Source: an uncultured Eubacteriales bacterium (GTDB lineage: Bacteria; Bacillota; Clostridia; Peptostreptococcales; Anaerovoracaceae). From it: a DNA stretch of 37,902 bases. The position numbers and the translations under genes are program-made. The stretch covers positions 1 through 37,902 of the forward strand of contig CACYQX010000012.1 in the NCBI GenBank assembly GCA_902776725.1, given 5' to 3'. Positions 22,613 to 31,856 of this stretch are shown piece after piece. The notes beneath the pieces were generated by a model. The model saw only the letters and a list, made by a program, of their open reading frames with translations, had not been told where the DNA came from and ran no database searches. Position 1 is the first letter of the stretch, and each line of letters begins with the position of its first letter.

Positions 22613-23050
22613 TTAGCTGTTCAGGAGCAGCAAGCTGAATACGAGTGTAAACAGAGCTACTGTTTCTGCGATACCGATTACAATGAAGTAGTTCGCAGTA
22701 CCCTTTCCTGTTGCACCGAGAGCATCAGCGGAAGCTGCTGCGCACTTGCCCTGGAAGAGAGCGGAAAGACCGATTGCGAGTCCACCGAAGATACCTACAC
22801 CAAGTGCGAGACCTGCGTCTGCGCCATTGTCAACTGCGCTCTTGATGAAGTTCATAAGAAGGAATCCGTAAATGGTCTGTGTAAGTGGAGCACCCGTAAA
22901 AGCGATCATAATGAACGGTGCCGGCTTACCACTGGCATAGCATTTTTTCCATGCTCCTACAGAGGACATACCGCCAAATCCAGCTCCGAATGCGGAACCT
23001 GCAGCTGATAGACCAAGAGCTGCAGCCATACCTATAAATGCAAGATTCAT
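22613..23050 (-). CDS. atpK: V-type ATPase subunit K (rotor ring), predicted Na+-binding
   Basis: 145 residues forming four membrane helices, a duplicated hairpin as in E. hirae NtpK. The rotor ring carries ions across the membrane. Helix 2 has PLTQTIYG with Thr 57 and Gln 58, helix 3 has LFQGK with Gln 100, and helix 4 has AETVALF with Glu 129. These align with NtpK Thr 64, Gln 65, Gln 110 and Glu 139, which ligate Na+. The fifth NtpK ligand (Leu 61) acts through its backbone, so its replacement by Ala is not informative. Only one carboxylate per four helices is present. AAGGAG precedes the ATG. It is the last gene of the operon, 42 bases after subunit I. Confidence 0.95.
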   Translation of the reverse strand: MNLAFIGMAAALGLSAAGSAFGAGFGGMSSVGAWKKCYASGKPAPFIMIAFTGAPLTQTIYGFLLMNFIKSAVDNGADAGLALGVGIFGGLAIGLSALFQGKCAAASADALGATGKGTANYFIVIGIAETVALFTLVFSLLLLNS

Positions 23051-23092
23051 AATAATTTCTCCTTTTCTTATTATGCTAATATATTATTTCAC

Positions 23093-24922
23093 TTAGCTAA
23101 CTTTATTTGTTTCCTCAAACGGCTCATACGGTATGCCCGTCCACTCAAGACCTGCTTGTCCTGAGAACTCGAGTACGTTCAGACGTACGCCGTGAACCAC
23201 TACGGAGAGGAAGCACATGACCAGATTCAGTGCATGGCCTATGATTACAACCACCGCTCCCAGTACCAGTAGCGGACCGCTCATGCTTGCCGCGATTCCG
23301 TTAAAGCTCTGAGAGATAGCTACACCCGCCATACCTACTGCAAACAGTCTGATATAACTCATTACGTTACCGAAGCAACTGATGGTATCAAGGAAGGCTG
23401 TAAACGCTCCTCCAAGTCCGGACTTTAGACCTTCTCCGAATGATTTTCCGGGGGCCATTCCACCAAAGAGTATAACCATGAGGAATGCCACGCCTATCAT
23501 TACGAATACCGGTACTAGTGGAATGTTCTCGTGGATTACCAGGTTCAAGGACAGGAGGTACATCGCTATAATCGCGATTGTCCATCCCAGATTTGCAACC
23601 CATGAGAGGTCTTTTTCCGTGATCTTCTTCTTTATGGAAAGAATCGATCCGAGCACCATCTGTATCGCACCTATCGAGAACGAGAACTTCATGATCGCGT
23701 TCTGCGAATCGGTACTTGTAAGGTTAAAGTATTCCGGATATGTAGCAAAGCTTGGGATTACCAAAGCCTTTAGGAATGGTACTTCCATAGCGCTCTGCAT
23801 ACCGAACCAGGTTCCGGTTACCGCGCCCCATATGATCGTTGCTATCGATAGCACATAGAGCAAGAATGTCACGTTGGTGATCTTCTTTTGTTTTAAGTGT
23901 AGCGCGATTGTTCCGACTAGGATCAATACGCCATAGGCTCCGTCACCGATTATCATGGCGAAGAACAGGATGAAGAACAAGAAGAACCAAAGTGATATGT
24001 CTTGTTCTCTGTATCCCGGAGTGATGCCCAAGATGTCGAATACCGGTTTGATCAGGTTCGATACTTTGTTGTACTTAACCTTGGTCGGTATCTTTTCATC
24101 GTCGTCCGCCACATCGTCGATTGACCATGCGCAGCCCTTCTCGGCCGCCATCGTCTTGAAAACGTCCAAGTCATCTTCAGGAATATATCCCGATATCCAG
24201 ACAAAGTCGTCATCGCTCGAAGTTGTCGCTTCTGCTTCGGAGAATTTCACTTCGTTGTTAACTTTGATCATCTCCTGCTGGAAGCTCTTGTCGTAGACGG
24301 ATGCATCTTTTAGTACAGCATCACATTCTGTGATTCCTTCGCGCGATAGCTCTATGTCGTGTTTTAAATCCGCCATGCTGCGCTCCGGAACCATGAACTC
24401 CGTCGCTTGAATCTCTTGCGGGAGTGTTCCCAATACAGCGATGGCACGCTGCTTATCTATCGGAGCAAGGTTTATAAAGCGAACGTTTTCATCTTCGGCC
24501 GCCGCCTGATATTCCTTATCTCCTATGCGATAGAAGTGGAAATCAAATCCCTCTTTTCTAAGTTCAGCCAGCTCCTCGGGTGAGAAATCTCCCCACGCCG
24601 ATATTCTGTCTATTTCTGCATTTGCGGCGCTGATTTCCTGGTTGAGAACCGTCTTCTTTTCCAGTGCCTCGAGCACTCCGCTATACATTTTCTTAAATTC
24701 GTCATCCGCGAGTACTTCACTGCTTCCCTTTTGCTTAGGATCCGCATAGTCCTTAAGAGCCATTGCGGTTCTTGAAAGCGCCTGGTAGCGATCTATAACT
24801 TCGCGATCTGCACTTTGTTTTTCTGCGAGATGCATTACGCCTATATCGCGTAAACCTTTGAGCATCTCTTCTTTACCGGAGGCAGATGTGACGATGTGAA
24901 CCATTTTCATTTTTTCAATCAT
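23093..24922 (-). CDS. atpI: V-type ATPase subunit I (stator membrane subunit, 'a')
   Basis: 609 residues. The soluble N-terminal half (1-300) has coiled coil (QEISAANAEIDRISAWG and similar). The membrane half (about 310-590) has seven or eight helices. It begins ISLWFFLFFILFFAMIIGDGAYG, a conserved signature, and contains the essential Arg in NVMSYIRLFAVGMAG that faces the rotor Glu. The C-terminus has VHGVRLNVLEFSGQ. The subunit forms the ion path and peripheral-stalk anchor. The ATG follows directly after the TAG of subunit D (no gap) with GGAGGAGG upstream, so the two are translationally coupled. Confidence 0.96.
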   Translation of the reverse strand: MIEKMKMVHIVTSASGKEEMLKGLRDIGVMHLAEKQSADREVIDRYQALSRTAMALKDYADPKQKGSSEVLADDEFKKMYSGVLEALEKKTVLNQEISAANAEIDRISAWGDFSPEELAELRKEGFDFHFYRIGDKEYQAAAEDENVRFINLAPIDKQRAIAVLGTLPQEIQATEFMVPERSMADLKHDIELSREGITECDAVLKDASVYDKSFQQEMIKVNNEVKFSEAEATTSSDDDFVWISGYIPEDDLDVFKTMAAEKGCAWSIDDVADDDEKIPTKVKYNKVSNLIKPVFDILGITPGYREQDISLWFFLFFILFFAMIIGDGAYGVLILVGTIALHLKQKKITNVTFLLYVLSIATIIWGAVTGTWFGMQSAMEVPFLKALVIPSFATYPEYFNLTSTDSQNAIMKFSFSIGAIQMVLGSILSIKKKITEKDLSWVANLGWTIAIIAMYLLSLNLVIHENIPLVPVFVMIGVAFLMVILFGGMAPGKSFGEGLKSGLGGAFTAFLDTISCFGNVMSYIRLFAVGMAGVAISQSFNGIAASMSGPLLVLGAVVVIIGHALNLVMCFLSVVVHGVRLNVLEFSGQAGLEWTGIPYEPFEETNKVS

Positions 24923-25537
24923 CTATCTTGCCACCTCCTCCAGTTTCTTCTTCGAGATCTTGCCGCGTACAACGGCCGCCGTCTGCTGGTCTCCCAGATA
25001 AACCTGAATCACGCGGATATTTTCCTTTGCTTCAGGTATTTTGACTTTCTCAAAGAGGTTAACCCTCTGCGATGTAGTCCTGAGCTCCGACTCCAGCAGG
25101 CTAACCTGCTTTTTGAGAGTCGAGGCCAAAGCGTCCAACGTGGCAATATCACGAAGTTTGAAGACTGCAGTATCAACCCAGAGCGGATAGTCATCCACAT
25201 CGTAATTGATATCTTTGAACGTTAGCTCTTCGAATGAAGGGACAGTTACACCGGCGATGTTTTCCTCACCACAGATTACTCTGTCCGGTTGAACAAGTTG
25301 TTCAAGCCTCTTTTCTTCATCAAAGATTTCATTTTCTGCGAAAACAGCTATCCAATCGTCCAAATCACCAATCATCTGAATGCGTTCGGCTTCCTTCTGT
25401 TCCAGTTCATTGCGAACGCTCATTATTACTGACTGCAATTGCTGTTTCTTAAGCTGCAAGGTCGGTAGGTAGCGCTCAAACTGCTTCAGGTTTTCCTTCT
25501 GCTTCTTCAGTTCATTCTTTGTGAGTTTGATAGCCAT
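24923..25537 (-). CDS. atpD: V-type ATPase subunit D (central stalk)
   Basis: 204 residues, mostly helical. The start MAIKLTKNELKKQKENLKQ and the C-terminal VNLFEKVKIPEAKENIRVIQVYLGDQQTA are conserved in V-ATPase D. It forms the rotating coiled-coil shaft between the A3B3 head and the membrane ring. AAAAGGAG precedes the ATG. No gene for subunit F, the usual partner on the shaft, is present in this operon. Confidence 0.95.
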   Translation of the reverse strand: MAIKLTKNELKKQKENLKQFERYLPTLQLKKQQLQSVIMSVRNELEQKEAERIQMIGDLDDWIAVFAENEIFDEEKRLEQLVQPDRVICGEENIAGVTVPSFEELTFKDINYDVDDYPLWVDTAVFKLRDIATLDALASTLKKQVSLLESELRTTSQRVNLFEKVKIPEAKENIRVIQVYLGDQQTAAVVRGKISKKKLEEVAR

Positions 25538-25553
25538 GAACCGCTCCTTTTAA

Positions 25554-26849
25554 TTAACTAACTGCAGCTTGATTCGGCCATCTCTCCTTGATGAGCGCGG
25601 TCTGAAGACCTGTCTCATTCGGTTCGAAGCACTCTGCGAGAATTTCCCAACCGAGGTCGAGCGCATCCTCAAGCGGAATGTTTACGGAGAGATCCATAAG
25701 TTTTGACTCGAACAATTCGCCGTATTTAAGGAGCTTTTCATCCCACTCAGTCATATTGAAGCCCATGGACCTCTTCTCAAGCGATTCGTTGTACTGAGCG
25801 TAGAGACGAATCATACCGTCCATCAGTGCACGGTGGTCATTTCTTGTCTTGCCGTTAACGTTCTGTTTTAGACGAGACAGTGAACCGAATGGTTCGATGT
25901 GACCGCTCTTGAGATAATACTGACCTTCTGTGATGTATCCCGTATTGTCAGGTACCGGATGTGTTACATCGTCACCAGGCATTGTTGTAACGCCGAGGAT
26001 TGTGATGGAACCGGCTCCCTCGATATCTACTGCCTTCTCATAACGAGATGCGAGGCAGCTGTAGAGATCTCCGGGGTATCCACGGTTGGATGGAACTTGC
26101 TCCATCGTGATAGCCATTTCCTTCTGAGCATCGGCAAAGTTTGTCATATCGGTAAGGAGTACGAGTACTCTCTTTCCTTCAAGAGCAAACTGCTCTGCAA
26201 CAGCAAGGGACATATCAGGAACCAGTGTACACTCTACGATTGGGTCTGCAGCCGTATGAATAAACATTACGGTGTGGCTCATAGCGCCGCCCTTTTCGAG
26301 GGTGTCACGGAATTCCATATAGTCATCGTATTTGAGACCCATGCCTCCGAGGATGATGACGTCTACTTCCGCCTGCATGGCGATTCTCGAAAGGAGCTGG
26401 TTATACGGCTCACCTGAAATCGAGAAGATAGGAAGCTTCTGGCTTTCTACCAAAGTATTGAATACGTCGATCATCGGAATACCGGTACGTATCATCTTTG
26501 ATGGAAGAATACGCTTAGCAGGGTTAAACGACGGTCCGCCAATCGGAATCATATTCTCGGTAAGTGCAGGACCGTTATCTCTCGGTACACCTGCGCCGTC
26601 AAAGATACGGCCGAGCAGATGATCGGAGAAGGAAACCATCATCGGTCTTCCGAGGAATCTTACGGGGTCAGTCGTGCTTACGCCCTGTGCTCCAGCAAAT
26701 ACCTGAAGAGAAACCATGTCCTTATCCAATTTGATTACGTTAGCGTAGCTGTCGCCTACGAGCGCAAGGTCGCCGTTCTTAACGCCCTCCGCACGTACGG
26801 TAACTACGTTACCGACTATTGATTCTATCTTTGTATATATCTTCTGCAT
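25554..26849 (-). CDS. atpB: V-type ATPase subunit B (non-catalytic nucleotide subunit)
   Basis: 431 residues. It starts [22 protein letters not shown] and includes [40 protein letters not shown], which is specific to B subunits. [12 protein letters not shown] replaces the catalytic P-loop. [34 protein letters not shown] is the conserved interface segment with the Arg-finger region. It alternates with subunit A in the head. AGGAGG lies 9 bases upstream, 11 bases after the A stop. Confidence 0.96.
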   Translation of the reverse strand: MQKIYTKIESIVGNVVTVRAEGVKNGDLALVGDSYANVIKLDKDMVSLQVFAGAQGVSTTDPVRFLGRPMMVSFSDHLLGRIFDGAGVPRDNGPALTENMIPIGGPSFNPAKRILPSKMIRTGIPMIDVFNTLVESQKLPIFSISGEPYNQLLSRIAMQAEVDVIILGGMGLKYDDYMEFRDTLEKGGAMSHTVMFIHTAADPIVECTLVPDMSLAVAEQFALEGKRVLVLLTDMTNFADAQKEMAITMEQVPSNRGYPGDLYSCLASRYEKAVDIEGAGSITILGVTTMPGDDVTHPVPDNTGYITEGQYYLKSGHIEPFGSLSRLKQNVNGKTRNDHRALMDGMIRLYAQYNESLEKRSMGFNMTEWDEKLLKYGELFESKLMDLSVNIPLEDALDLGWEILAECFEPNETGLQTALIKERWPNQAAVS

Positions 26850-26860
26850 TTTCCGACCTC

Positions 26861-28591
26861 CTACATAGCGACCTTTGACATATAAAGGTCAGAAATCTTC
26901 TTTTCCTGTGCTGCGAACTCAGGTGAATCCCACTCTGTTCCGTGCCAGTCAAGGAATTCCTGTCTTAGCTGGTTGAAGAAGGAACGGATTTCACGCTTGT
27001 CAGAGATATTGTAGCTCTGTGTCATGGCATCGTAGAGAACATCAAATTCTTTACGCTGTCTGTCAGGCGCGCATGCAGCATCGATCGGATCGAATGAGTT
27101 CTGTTGTAGATATACTGCGTCGAGAAGTTCGCCCTTCTGATACATGATGTAGTCGTCTGAAGAAGTACCTTCCTCACCTACTACCTTCATCATCTGGTTA
27201 ACTTCGATACTTCTTACGAGCATTCTTCTTGCAGCTTCCATACGATCTGTATCAACTACGCCCTTATACTTGGACCAGGAATCTACAGGGTGAATTGCCG
27301 GATACTTACGTGCATCGGAACGCTCTCTTGAGAGACCGTGGAATGCACCTACTACCTTAAGGGTAGCCTGTGTAACCGGTTCTTCAAAGTTACCGCCTGC
27401 AGGAGATACGGTTCCGCCGATTGTGATGGAAGCGATCTTTTCGCTATCCAAACGAACGAGGCCCGCTCTCTCATAGAATGCAGCGATTGTGGATTCCAGG
27501 TAAGCCGGGAATGCTTCTTCACCAGGGATTTCTTCGAGACGTCCTGACATTTCACGCATCGCCTGAGCCCAACGGCTTGTGGAGTCTGCGAGAAGAAGTA
27601 CGTCGAGTCCCATCTGTCTGTAGTATTCAGCAAGAGTAACCGCTGTATAGCAGGATGCTTCTCTTGCCGCTACCGGCATGGATGATGTGTTACAAATGAT
27701 GATGGTTCTTTCCATGAGTGAACGTCCGGTCTTCGGGTCTGTCAGTTCAGGGAATTCCTTAAGAACTTCTACTACCTCGCCGGCACGCTCTCCGCATGCA
27801 GCTACGATTACTACGTCGATATCGGAGTTCTTAGCCTGCATGTGCTGGAGTACCGTCTTTCCTGCTCCGAACGGTCCAGGTGTACAGAATGTTCCACCCT
27901 TTGCAACCGGAAGGAATGCGTCGATACATCTGATCTTTGTAACCATCGGTTCGGTCGGACGAAGTTTCTCTTTGTAGCATGTTACAGCCTGCTTAACCGG
28001 CTGTGTGAATACCATCGAGAGATCCTTTGTCTCGCCTTTGCTGTCCTCTATCGTGCAAACTGTCGCATGCACGTTATAGGATCCTGCTTCTTTGATTGAT
28101 TTAACTGTCCAATCATCACCCTTGAGTGTGAATGGAACCATGATGTGGTGTGTGAAAAGTCCCTCCGGAACTGTTCCGATTGTCGTTCCCGCCTTAACGC
28201 GATCTCCAACCTTTGCGACCGGTGTGAAGTCCCAATCGCGATCCGGAATTGCATCCAGATACACACCTCTGTCCAGGAAGAATCCGCACTGATCCGCAAG
28301 TGCCGGAAGCGGATTCTGCAGGCCGTCAAATACCTGTGTTAGTAGTCCCGGACCCAGATCTACGCTCATCAGCTCGCCGGTGAATTCAACTGCGTCACCG
28401 ACCTTGATGCCGTTCGTCATTTCGTAGATCTGCATACTTACTTCCCCGTTTCTGATACGGATGACCTCTCCCTTGAGGCGCTTATCGTCAACGAGGATGT
28501 AACCGACTTCATTTTTGCGCACGGAGCCATCGAACTCTACATTGATGAGGTTTCCGTTGACCCCGGTTACATAACCTGTTTCTACTTTCAT
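26861..28591 (-). CDS. atpA: V-type ATPase subunit A (catalytic)
   Basis: 576 residues. An N-terminal beta barrel ([17 protein letters not shown]) is followed by the V-type-specific non-homologous bulge (about 110-190). The P-loop [12 protein letters not shown] and the segment [18 protein letters not shown] follow. [23 protein letters not shown] and [31 protein letters not shown] are the hallmark stretches. It hydrolyses or makes ATP, coupled to ion flow. A fermenter would mostly use ATP to pump Na+ or use an ion gradient to make ATP; direction cannot be read from sequence. CAGGAG precedes the ATG. Confidence 0.97.
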   Translation of the reverse strand: MKVETGYVTGVNGNLINVEFDGSVRKNEVGYILVDDKRLKGEVIRIRNGEVSMQIYEMTNGIKVGDAVEFTGELMSVDLGPGLLTQVFDGLQNPLPALADQCGFFLDRGVYLDAIPDRDWDFTPVAKVGDRVKAGTTIGTVPEGLFTHHIMVPFTLKGDDWTVKSIKEAGSYNVHATVCTIEDSKGETKDLSMVFTQPVKQAVTCYKEKLRPTEPMVTKIRCIDAFLPVAKGGTFCTPGPFGAGKTVLQHMQAKNSDIDVVIVAACGERAGEVVEVLKEFPELTDPKTGRSLMERTIIICNTSSMPVAAREASCYTAVTLAEYYRQMGLDVLLLADSTSRWAQAMREMSGRLEEIPGEEAFPAYLESTIAAFYERAGLVRLDSEKIASITIGGTVSPAGGNFEEPVTQATLKVVGAFHGLSRERSDARKYPAIHPVDSWSKYKGVVDTDRMEAARRMLVRSIEVNQMMKVVGEEGTSSDDYIMYQKGELLDAVYLQQNSFDPIDAACAPDRQRKEFDVLYDAMTQSYNISDKREIRSFFNQLRQEFLDWHGTEWDSPEFAAQEKKISDLYMSKVAM

Positions 28592-28603
28592 ATAACGCTC
28601 CTG

Positions 28604-29125
28604 TTACAAACTATATACTTGCTGCTGTATCCCATCGAAAAGGGACTGGAATTCAGCTTTGCCCTTGTCCTGCTCAAAACTTGTCAGACGTTCGAGCAAT
28701 TTCAGTTTAATTGCATATCCGAACAGCACATAGTCATCAAACATATGTAGTCCGACGAGTGAATCGAGATTTTCGAATTCGTACTCAAGAAGAATTCTCT
28801 CCGCTTCCAAAGGGTTCTTTGCAGAGATTGCGGACGACGCAACCTGTGCGATTAGACCATCCTTATCATAGGCCGCCGAATAACTCTTTCCGAGATTCAT
28901 GCTCCTCTGATAATTGATTTCCTTGGTAAGCATTCCGTAGAAGTTTGCCCACTCTTTTATAAGCGGTCCTTCGCTGGAGTTAAGCGTGAGATTCTTGAGA
29001 CGTTCGTACTCTTCGTCACTCACATTTCCTTGGCATAGATTGAGAAATTCCTCATAGGTTAGCGGCATTTCTCCATCTGCTCTGAGTTCCGGCAGGCTTG
29101 CTATCAGATAATAATACGAAGCCAT
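28604..29125 (-). CDS. DUF2764 protein in V-ATPase operon (probable subunit C equivalent)
   Basis: 173 residues, soluble, helical, starting MASYYYLIASLPELRADGE. The Tyr-Tyr-x-Leu-x-x-Ser-Leu-Pro beginning is the mark of DUF2764. This family occupies exactly this place, between E and A, in the V-ATPase operons of Chlamydia, spirochaetes and Bacteroidetes. Because those operons lack a recognisable subunit C, DUF2764 is thought to be its counterpart, linking the central stalk to the ring. That role is inference. It has a strong AAGGAGG ribosome binding site and spacings of 12-15 bases to both neighbours. Confidence 0.85.
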   Translation of the reverse strand: MASYYYLIASLPELRADGEMPLTYEEFLNLCQGNVSDEEYERLKNLTLNSSEGPLIKEWANFYGMLTKEINYQRSMNLGKSYSAAYDKDGLIAQVASSAISAKNPLEAERILLEYEFENLDSLVGLHMFDDYVLFGYAIKLKLLERLTSFEQDKGKAEFQSLFDGIQQQVYSL

Positions 29126-29140
29126 GCTACGCCTCCTTCT

Positions 29141-29704
29141 TTACTGGAAATCCAGTTCTCTGAAGTATGGCATCAGCATCTCCATGATTCCGTCATCCGA
29201 ACAGTCGAAATAGCCGGATCCGTCCTTGGCTGCAAGGCGGAAACCTTGCTGTACGCCCTTGGTCGGTCTGATTTCTAGTCCGTTCTTGATTTCCTCAGCG
29301 AGCTCTTTCTTGAGCACTTCGCTTACCTCGGATACTTCCGCAGCGTAATCTGCAACATTCTCGCCGGCAATGGCCGCACGAATCAGTTTGCCGAGGCCTT
29401 CGCCCGATAGTTCTTTGCGCACGTCAGCAGTAAGAATTTTTTCAAATTCGCCCTGGATCTCTGTCTTGAATGCAAGAAGAGCATCTCTCTTGGCCTGCTC
29501 AGCTCCGACTTCCGCACTTTCTTTTAGGATTGCGATTTCTTTTTCTGCCGCATCCTTAAACTGCTGTGCCTCAGCCTTTGCGCCATTAACTATGGACTCG
29601 GCTTTTTTCTTTGCCTCTGCAATGATAGATTCTGCTTCGGCGCTTGCCGCCTCTAAACCTTCTTTACGTATAGAGGACACAAGATCTTGAATCTGTAATT
29701 CCAT
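29141..29704 (-). CDS. atpE: V-type ATPase subunit E (peripheral stalk)
   Basis: 187 residues from ATG 29704. It begins with a long Ala/Glu/Lys helix (MELQIQDLVSSIRKEGLEAA, then AESIIAEAKKKAESIVNGAK) and ends in a small globular domain (GVQQGFRLAAKDGSGYFDCS, then MEMLMPYF). This is the E-subunit layout: a stator helix plus a C-terminal head-binding domain. An in-frame GTG at 29710 overlaps the ribosome binding site AAAGGAGGT, so the ATG is preferred. It is the first gene of the seven-gene operon. Confidence 0.92.
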   Translation of the reverse strand: MELQIQDLVSSIRKEGLEAASAEAESIIAEAKKKAESIVNGAKAEAQQFKDAAEKEIAILKESAEVGAEQAKRDALLAFKTEIQGEFEKILTADVRKELSGEGLGKLIRAAIAGENVADYAAEVSEVSEVLKKELAEEIKNGLEIRPTKGVQQGFRLAAKDGSGYFDCSDDGIMEMLMPYFRELDFQ

Positions 29705-29769
29705 AGGCACCTCCTTTATATGGAATCTGTACTAATAAAAAGCTAAAATAATAACTTATAAGGCGAGTG

Positions 29770-29841
29770 AATAGAAAAATGCTCGAGTGAAGCCGTATCC
29801 CACCAAAAAGGTAGTGATGAGAAATCATTTCACGAGAGCAT
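29770..29841 (-). terminator. Long terminator- or attenuator-like hairpin upstream of atpE
   Basis: The 13-base arms ATGCTCTCGTGAA (29841-29829) and TTCACTCGAGCAT (29791-29779) pair with one 2-base mismatch. They enclose an inner stem CTACC/GGTGG with a five-T loop. TTTTCTATT follows on the minus strand. Confidence 0.55.
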
Positions 29842-29871
29842 CCAAGTCAGTCTTATTGCAACAAATGATAC

Positions 29872-29958
29872 CTAAAAAGCTTGAAATTTAGCCTTTTTGA
29901 GTACCCCTGCTACGCGTCTGATGGCATTCTCGACCGTTCTCTCATTCTCCTTAGTCAA
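29872..29958 (-). CDS. Possible 28-residue leader peptide
   Basis: A TTG-started frame with AAAGG about 7 bases upstream and a stop 2 codons before it. The product starts LTKENERTVENAIRRVAGVL and is basic (about six Lys/Arg). It lies between the two hairpins of the leader region. It may be a leader peptide, a relic of a lost gene, or chance; coding-like composition is the only support. Confidence 0.22.
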   Translation of the reverse strand: MTKENERTVENAIRRVAGVLKKAKFQAF

Positions 29959-30033
29959 AAATTAACCTTTGCCGAATATATTACCACATTTTTAGCCCTT
30001 CGGCAAATGATTTCTTTTGAAAATTAGCCTAAT

Positions 30034-30978
30034 TCAGCCTATTTCCGCCGCCGCTTCCAGGAGCTTTTTCAGGCGGTTATTTACGCCCGATTTCTTGAGT
30101 GGCGGCTCCAGCATTTCCCCGAGCTCCGTAAGGCTCGCTTCGGGGTTTTCTACCCTGAGTTCTGCCATTTCCCTGAGCTTATAAGGGAGCTGCTCCAGCC
30201 GCCCCGAGGCCTTTAGTCTGTTTATGGCCTCAATCTGGTTTCCCGCGGCATCCAGGATTCTATCTGTATTGGCGCTGTCGCAGTTGGTCATCCTTGCGGC
30301 CTCGCCCCTCATCTGTTTTCTTATAAGGACATCCTCCAGCGCGAGGACGTGCGAATGCGCCCCCATAATAGCCAGCGTGTCGCTTATATATGCGGCCTTC
30401 TTCATATAGACCACGTATTTACCCTTGCGCTCAACCATCTTGGCCGACAGGTCAACAAAGGTATTAATAAGCTTGCATAGGTCGGTCGCAAGAACCTTGC
30501 TGCCGCAGATTATCTCGAGGTGATAGGCTTTGGCAGGGTCAGACACCGTGCCGCTACCGAGGAAAACCCCTCTGAGATATGCCTTTCTGCAACATTTGGA
30601 GCGAACGATTCCGTCGTAGATTCCGTCGGAAATATAGTTGTTTCCCTTTCGCACCATAAGGATGCCGGCCTCTCTCAGGATCTGCTCGCTTCTGTCCTCC
30701 GGTCCTATGCTTAGAATATATTTATGGCCCTTTCCGAGATTTCCGCCATCCTCAACCTCGAGTTCCGTTGGCGTATCAAAATAATTCTTGATGAGCTTCT
30801 TGTAATGCCTCGCTATTGCGGGGTCGCTCGTCGAAACAACGATTCTGAACCTTCCTCCGCCCTCGAGCCTTAGACTTCCCGCGGTTCTTATGAACCCTGA
30901 AATCTCCGCAAGCTCGCAGCAGTTCTTCTCCGGCTCGATTCTGGCCAATTCATTTTTCACTTCACTGGAAAAACTCAT
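30034..30978 (-). CDS. whiA: DNA-binding protein WhiA
   Basis: 314 residues. WhiA joins a LAGLIDADG-endonuclease-like domain without catalytic activity (about 1-210: MSFSSEVKNELARIEPEKNCC, then YLRGVFLGSGTVSDPAKAYHLEI) to a C-terminal helix-turn-helix. The latter contains NCDSANTDRILDAAGNQIEAI, and HPEASLTELGE-like VENPEASLTELGEML and SGVNNRLKKL. In Firmicutes it influences division and chromosome segregation; in actinomycetes it activates sporulation. AAAGG precedes the ATG. It ends the rapZ cluster, 41 bases after the BKACE gene. Confidence 0.96.
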   Translation of the reverse strand: MSFSSEVKNELARIEPEKNCCELAEISGFIRTAGSLRLEGGGRFRIVVSTSDPAIARHYKKLIKNYFDTPTELEVEDGGNLGKGHKYILSIGPEDRSEQILREAGILMVRKGNNYISDGIYDGIVRSKCCRKAYLRGVFLGSGTVSDPAKAYHLEIICGSKVLATDLCKLINTFVDLSAKMVERKGKYVVYMKKAAYISDTLAIMGAHSHVLALEDVLIRKQMRGEAARMTNCDSANTDRILDAAGNQIEAINRLKASGRLEQLPYKLREMAELRVENPEASLTELGEMLEPPLKKSGVNNRLKKLLEAAAEIG

Positions 30979-31019
30979 TTTGCACCTTTGATTGGGTTTT
31001 ATCTAACGCCCGAGAGAAT

Positions 31020-31847
31020 TTATCTGATAGGAAGCGATAGTATTTCCCTGGCCTCATTGGGAGAAGCGATAGGTCTTCCGAGAAGCTTGGCTATCGATAC
31101 TGCCTTGTCGACCATCTCTCCGTTGCTCTTTGCGAGGACGCCCTTCTCCAGATATACGTTGTCCTCAAATCCGACTCTTACGTGTCCGCCCATTGCAATA
31201 GTAGCCGCAGCTATATTCCAGGCTTCCTTTCCGATTCCGGTTGCGGTCCATGTGGAATCCTGCGGAATTGAGCCCGCCATGAACACGAGGTCTCTTATGC
31301 TCGCACTCATCTGAACACCGAGAACAAAGTCCCAGTGAAGCGGATGAACGAGGAGCCCCTTTCTGTCAGCAACTCTAAGAGCAAGGTCGATCATTCCCTT
31401 GTCGAAAACCTCAAGCTCGGGCTTGATTCCTCTCTCGAGCATAATTCTCGCAAAATTTTCTATCGTCGTATCCGTGTTAACAAATATTTCGTCTCCGCCG
31501 AAATTGCAGGTACCGCAATCGAGCGTCGCCATCTCCGGCGTCGGCGTAACCTCCGTAGACTGAAGTCTCTCGAGATCTGTCATTCCTACGGCTCCGCCGG
31601 TAGACGGCTGTATGATTACATCCGGGCATTCTTTTCTTATTGCATCAATGCACTCTTGGAATCTGCCTTTGTCCTGTGTAGGAGTTCCGTCATCCCACCT
31701 AACATGAAGGTGGATGAGTGCAGCGCCCGCGTCGTAGGCGGATTTTGCCTCTCTCACGATTTCTTCAACCGTATAAGGAACTGCCGGGTTGTTTTCTTTT
31801 GTTACTTCTGCACCGCAGATGCAGGAACTGATAATTAGCTTTTCCAT
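31020..31847 (-). CDS. BKACE-family (3-keto-5-aminohexanoate cleavage-like) enzyme
   Basis: 275 residues. Beta-keto acid cleavage enzymes condense a beta-keto acid with acetyl-CoA; the type member Kce works in lysine fermentation. Zinc ligands are visible as HLHVR (two His of the TIM barrel) and the Glu of GGHVRVGFEDNVYL. CGAEVTKENNPAVPYTVEEI and IQPSTGGAVGMTDLERL are family signatures. The family has many substrates, so lysine use is only a possibility. Other lysine-fermentation genes are not present here. AGGAGGAG precedes the ATG. It lies 9 bases after rapZ and 41 before whiA, where most Firmicutes have yvcK. Confidence 0.9.
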   Translation of the reverse strand: MEKLIISSCICGAEVTKENNPAVPYTVEEIVREAKSAYDAGAALIHLHVRWDDGTPTQDKGRFQECIDAIRKECPDVIIQPSTGGAVGMTDLERLQSTEVTPTPEMATLDCGTCNFGGDEIFVNTDTTIENFARIMLERGIKPELEVFDKGMIDLALRVADRKGLLVHPLHWDFVLGVQMSASIRDLVFMAGSIPQDSTWTATGIGKEAWNIAAATIAMGGHVRVGFEDNVYLEKGVLAKSNGEMVDKAVSIAKLLGRPIASPNEAREILSLPIR

Positions 31848-31856
31848 TTTCTCCTC

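Larger units (their letters stand above)
29711..30033 (-). promoter_or_regulatory. Leader/intergenic region between whiA and the V-ATPase operon
   Basis: This 323-bp gap holds three things on the minus strand. First, a hairpin with arms TTTGCCGAA/TTCGGCAAA (29999-30007, 29968-29976) followed by GGTTAATTTTT, a possible weak terminator of whiA; its sequence also resembles a promoter (TTGCCG, 17 bases, TAATAT). Second, a short TTG-started frame (29872-29958). Third, the terminator-like hairpin at 29770-29841. No convincing -35/-10 pair is found after that last hairpin (only TATTAT near 29745). The operon may therefore be read from further upstream through an attenuator. Confidence 0.4.

Noticed and set aside
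29968-30007. Definite promoter (TTGCCG-17-TAATAT) for the V-ATPase operon
   Set aside because: Both hexamers are poor and lie inside a 9-bp perfect hairpin that explains the sequence equally well as a terminator stem.
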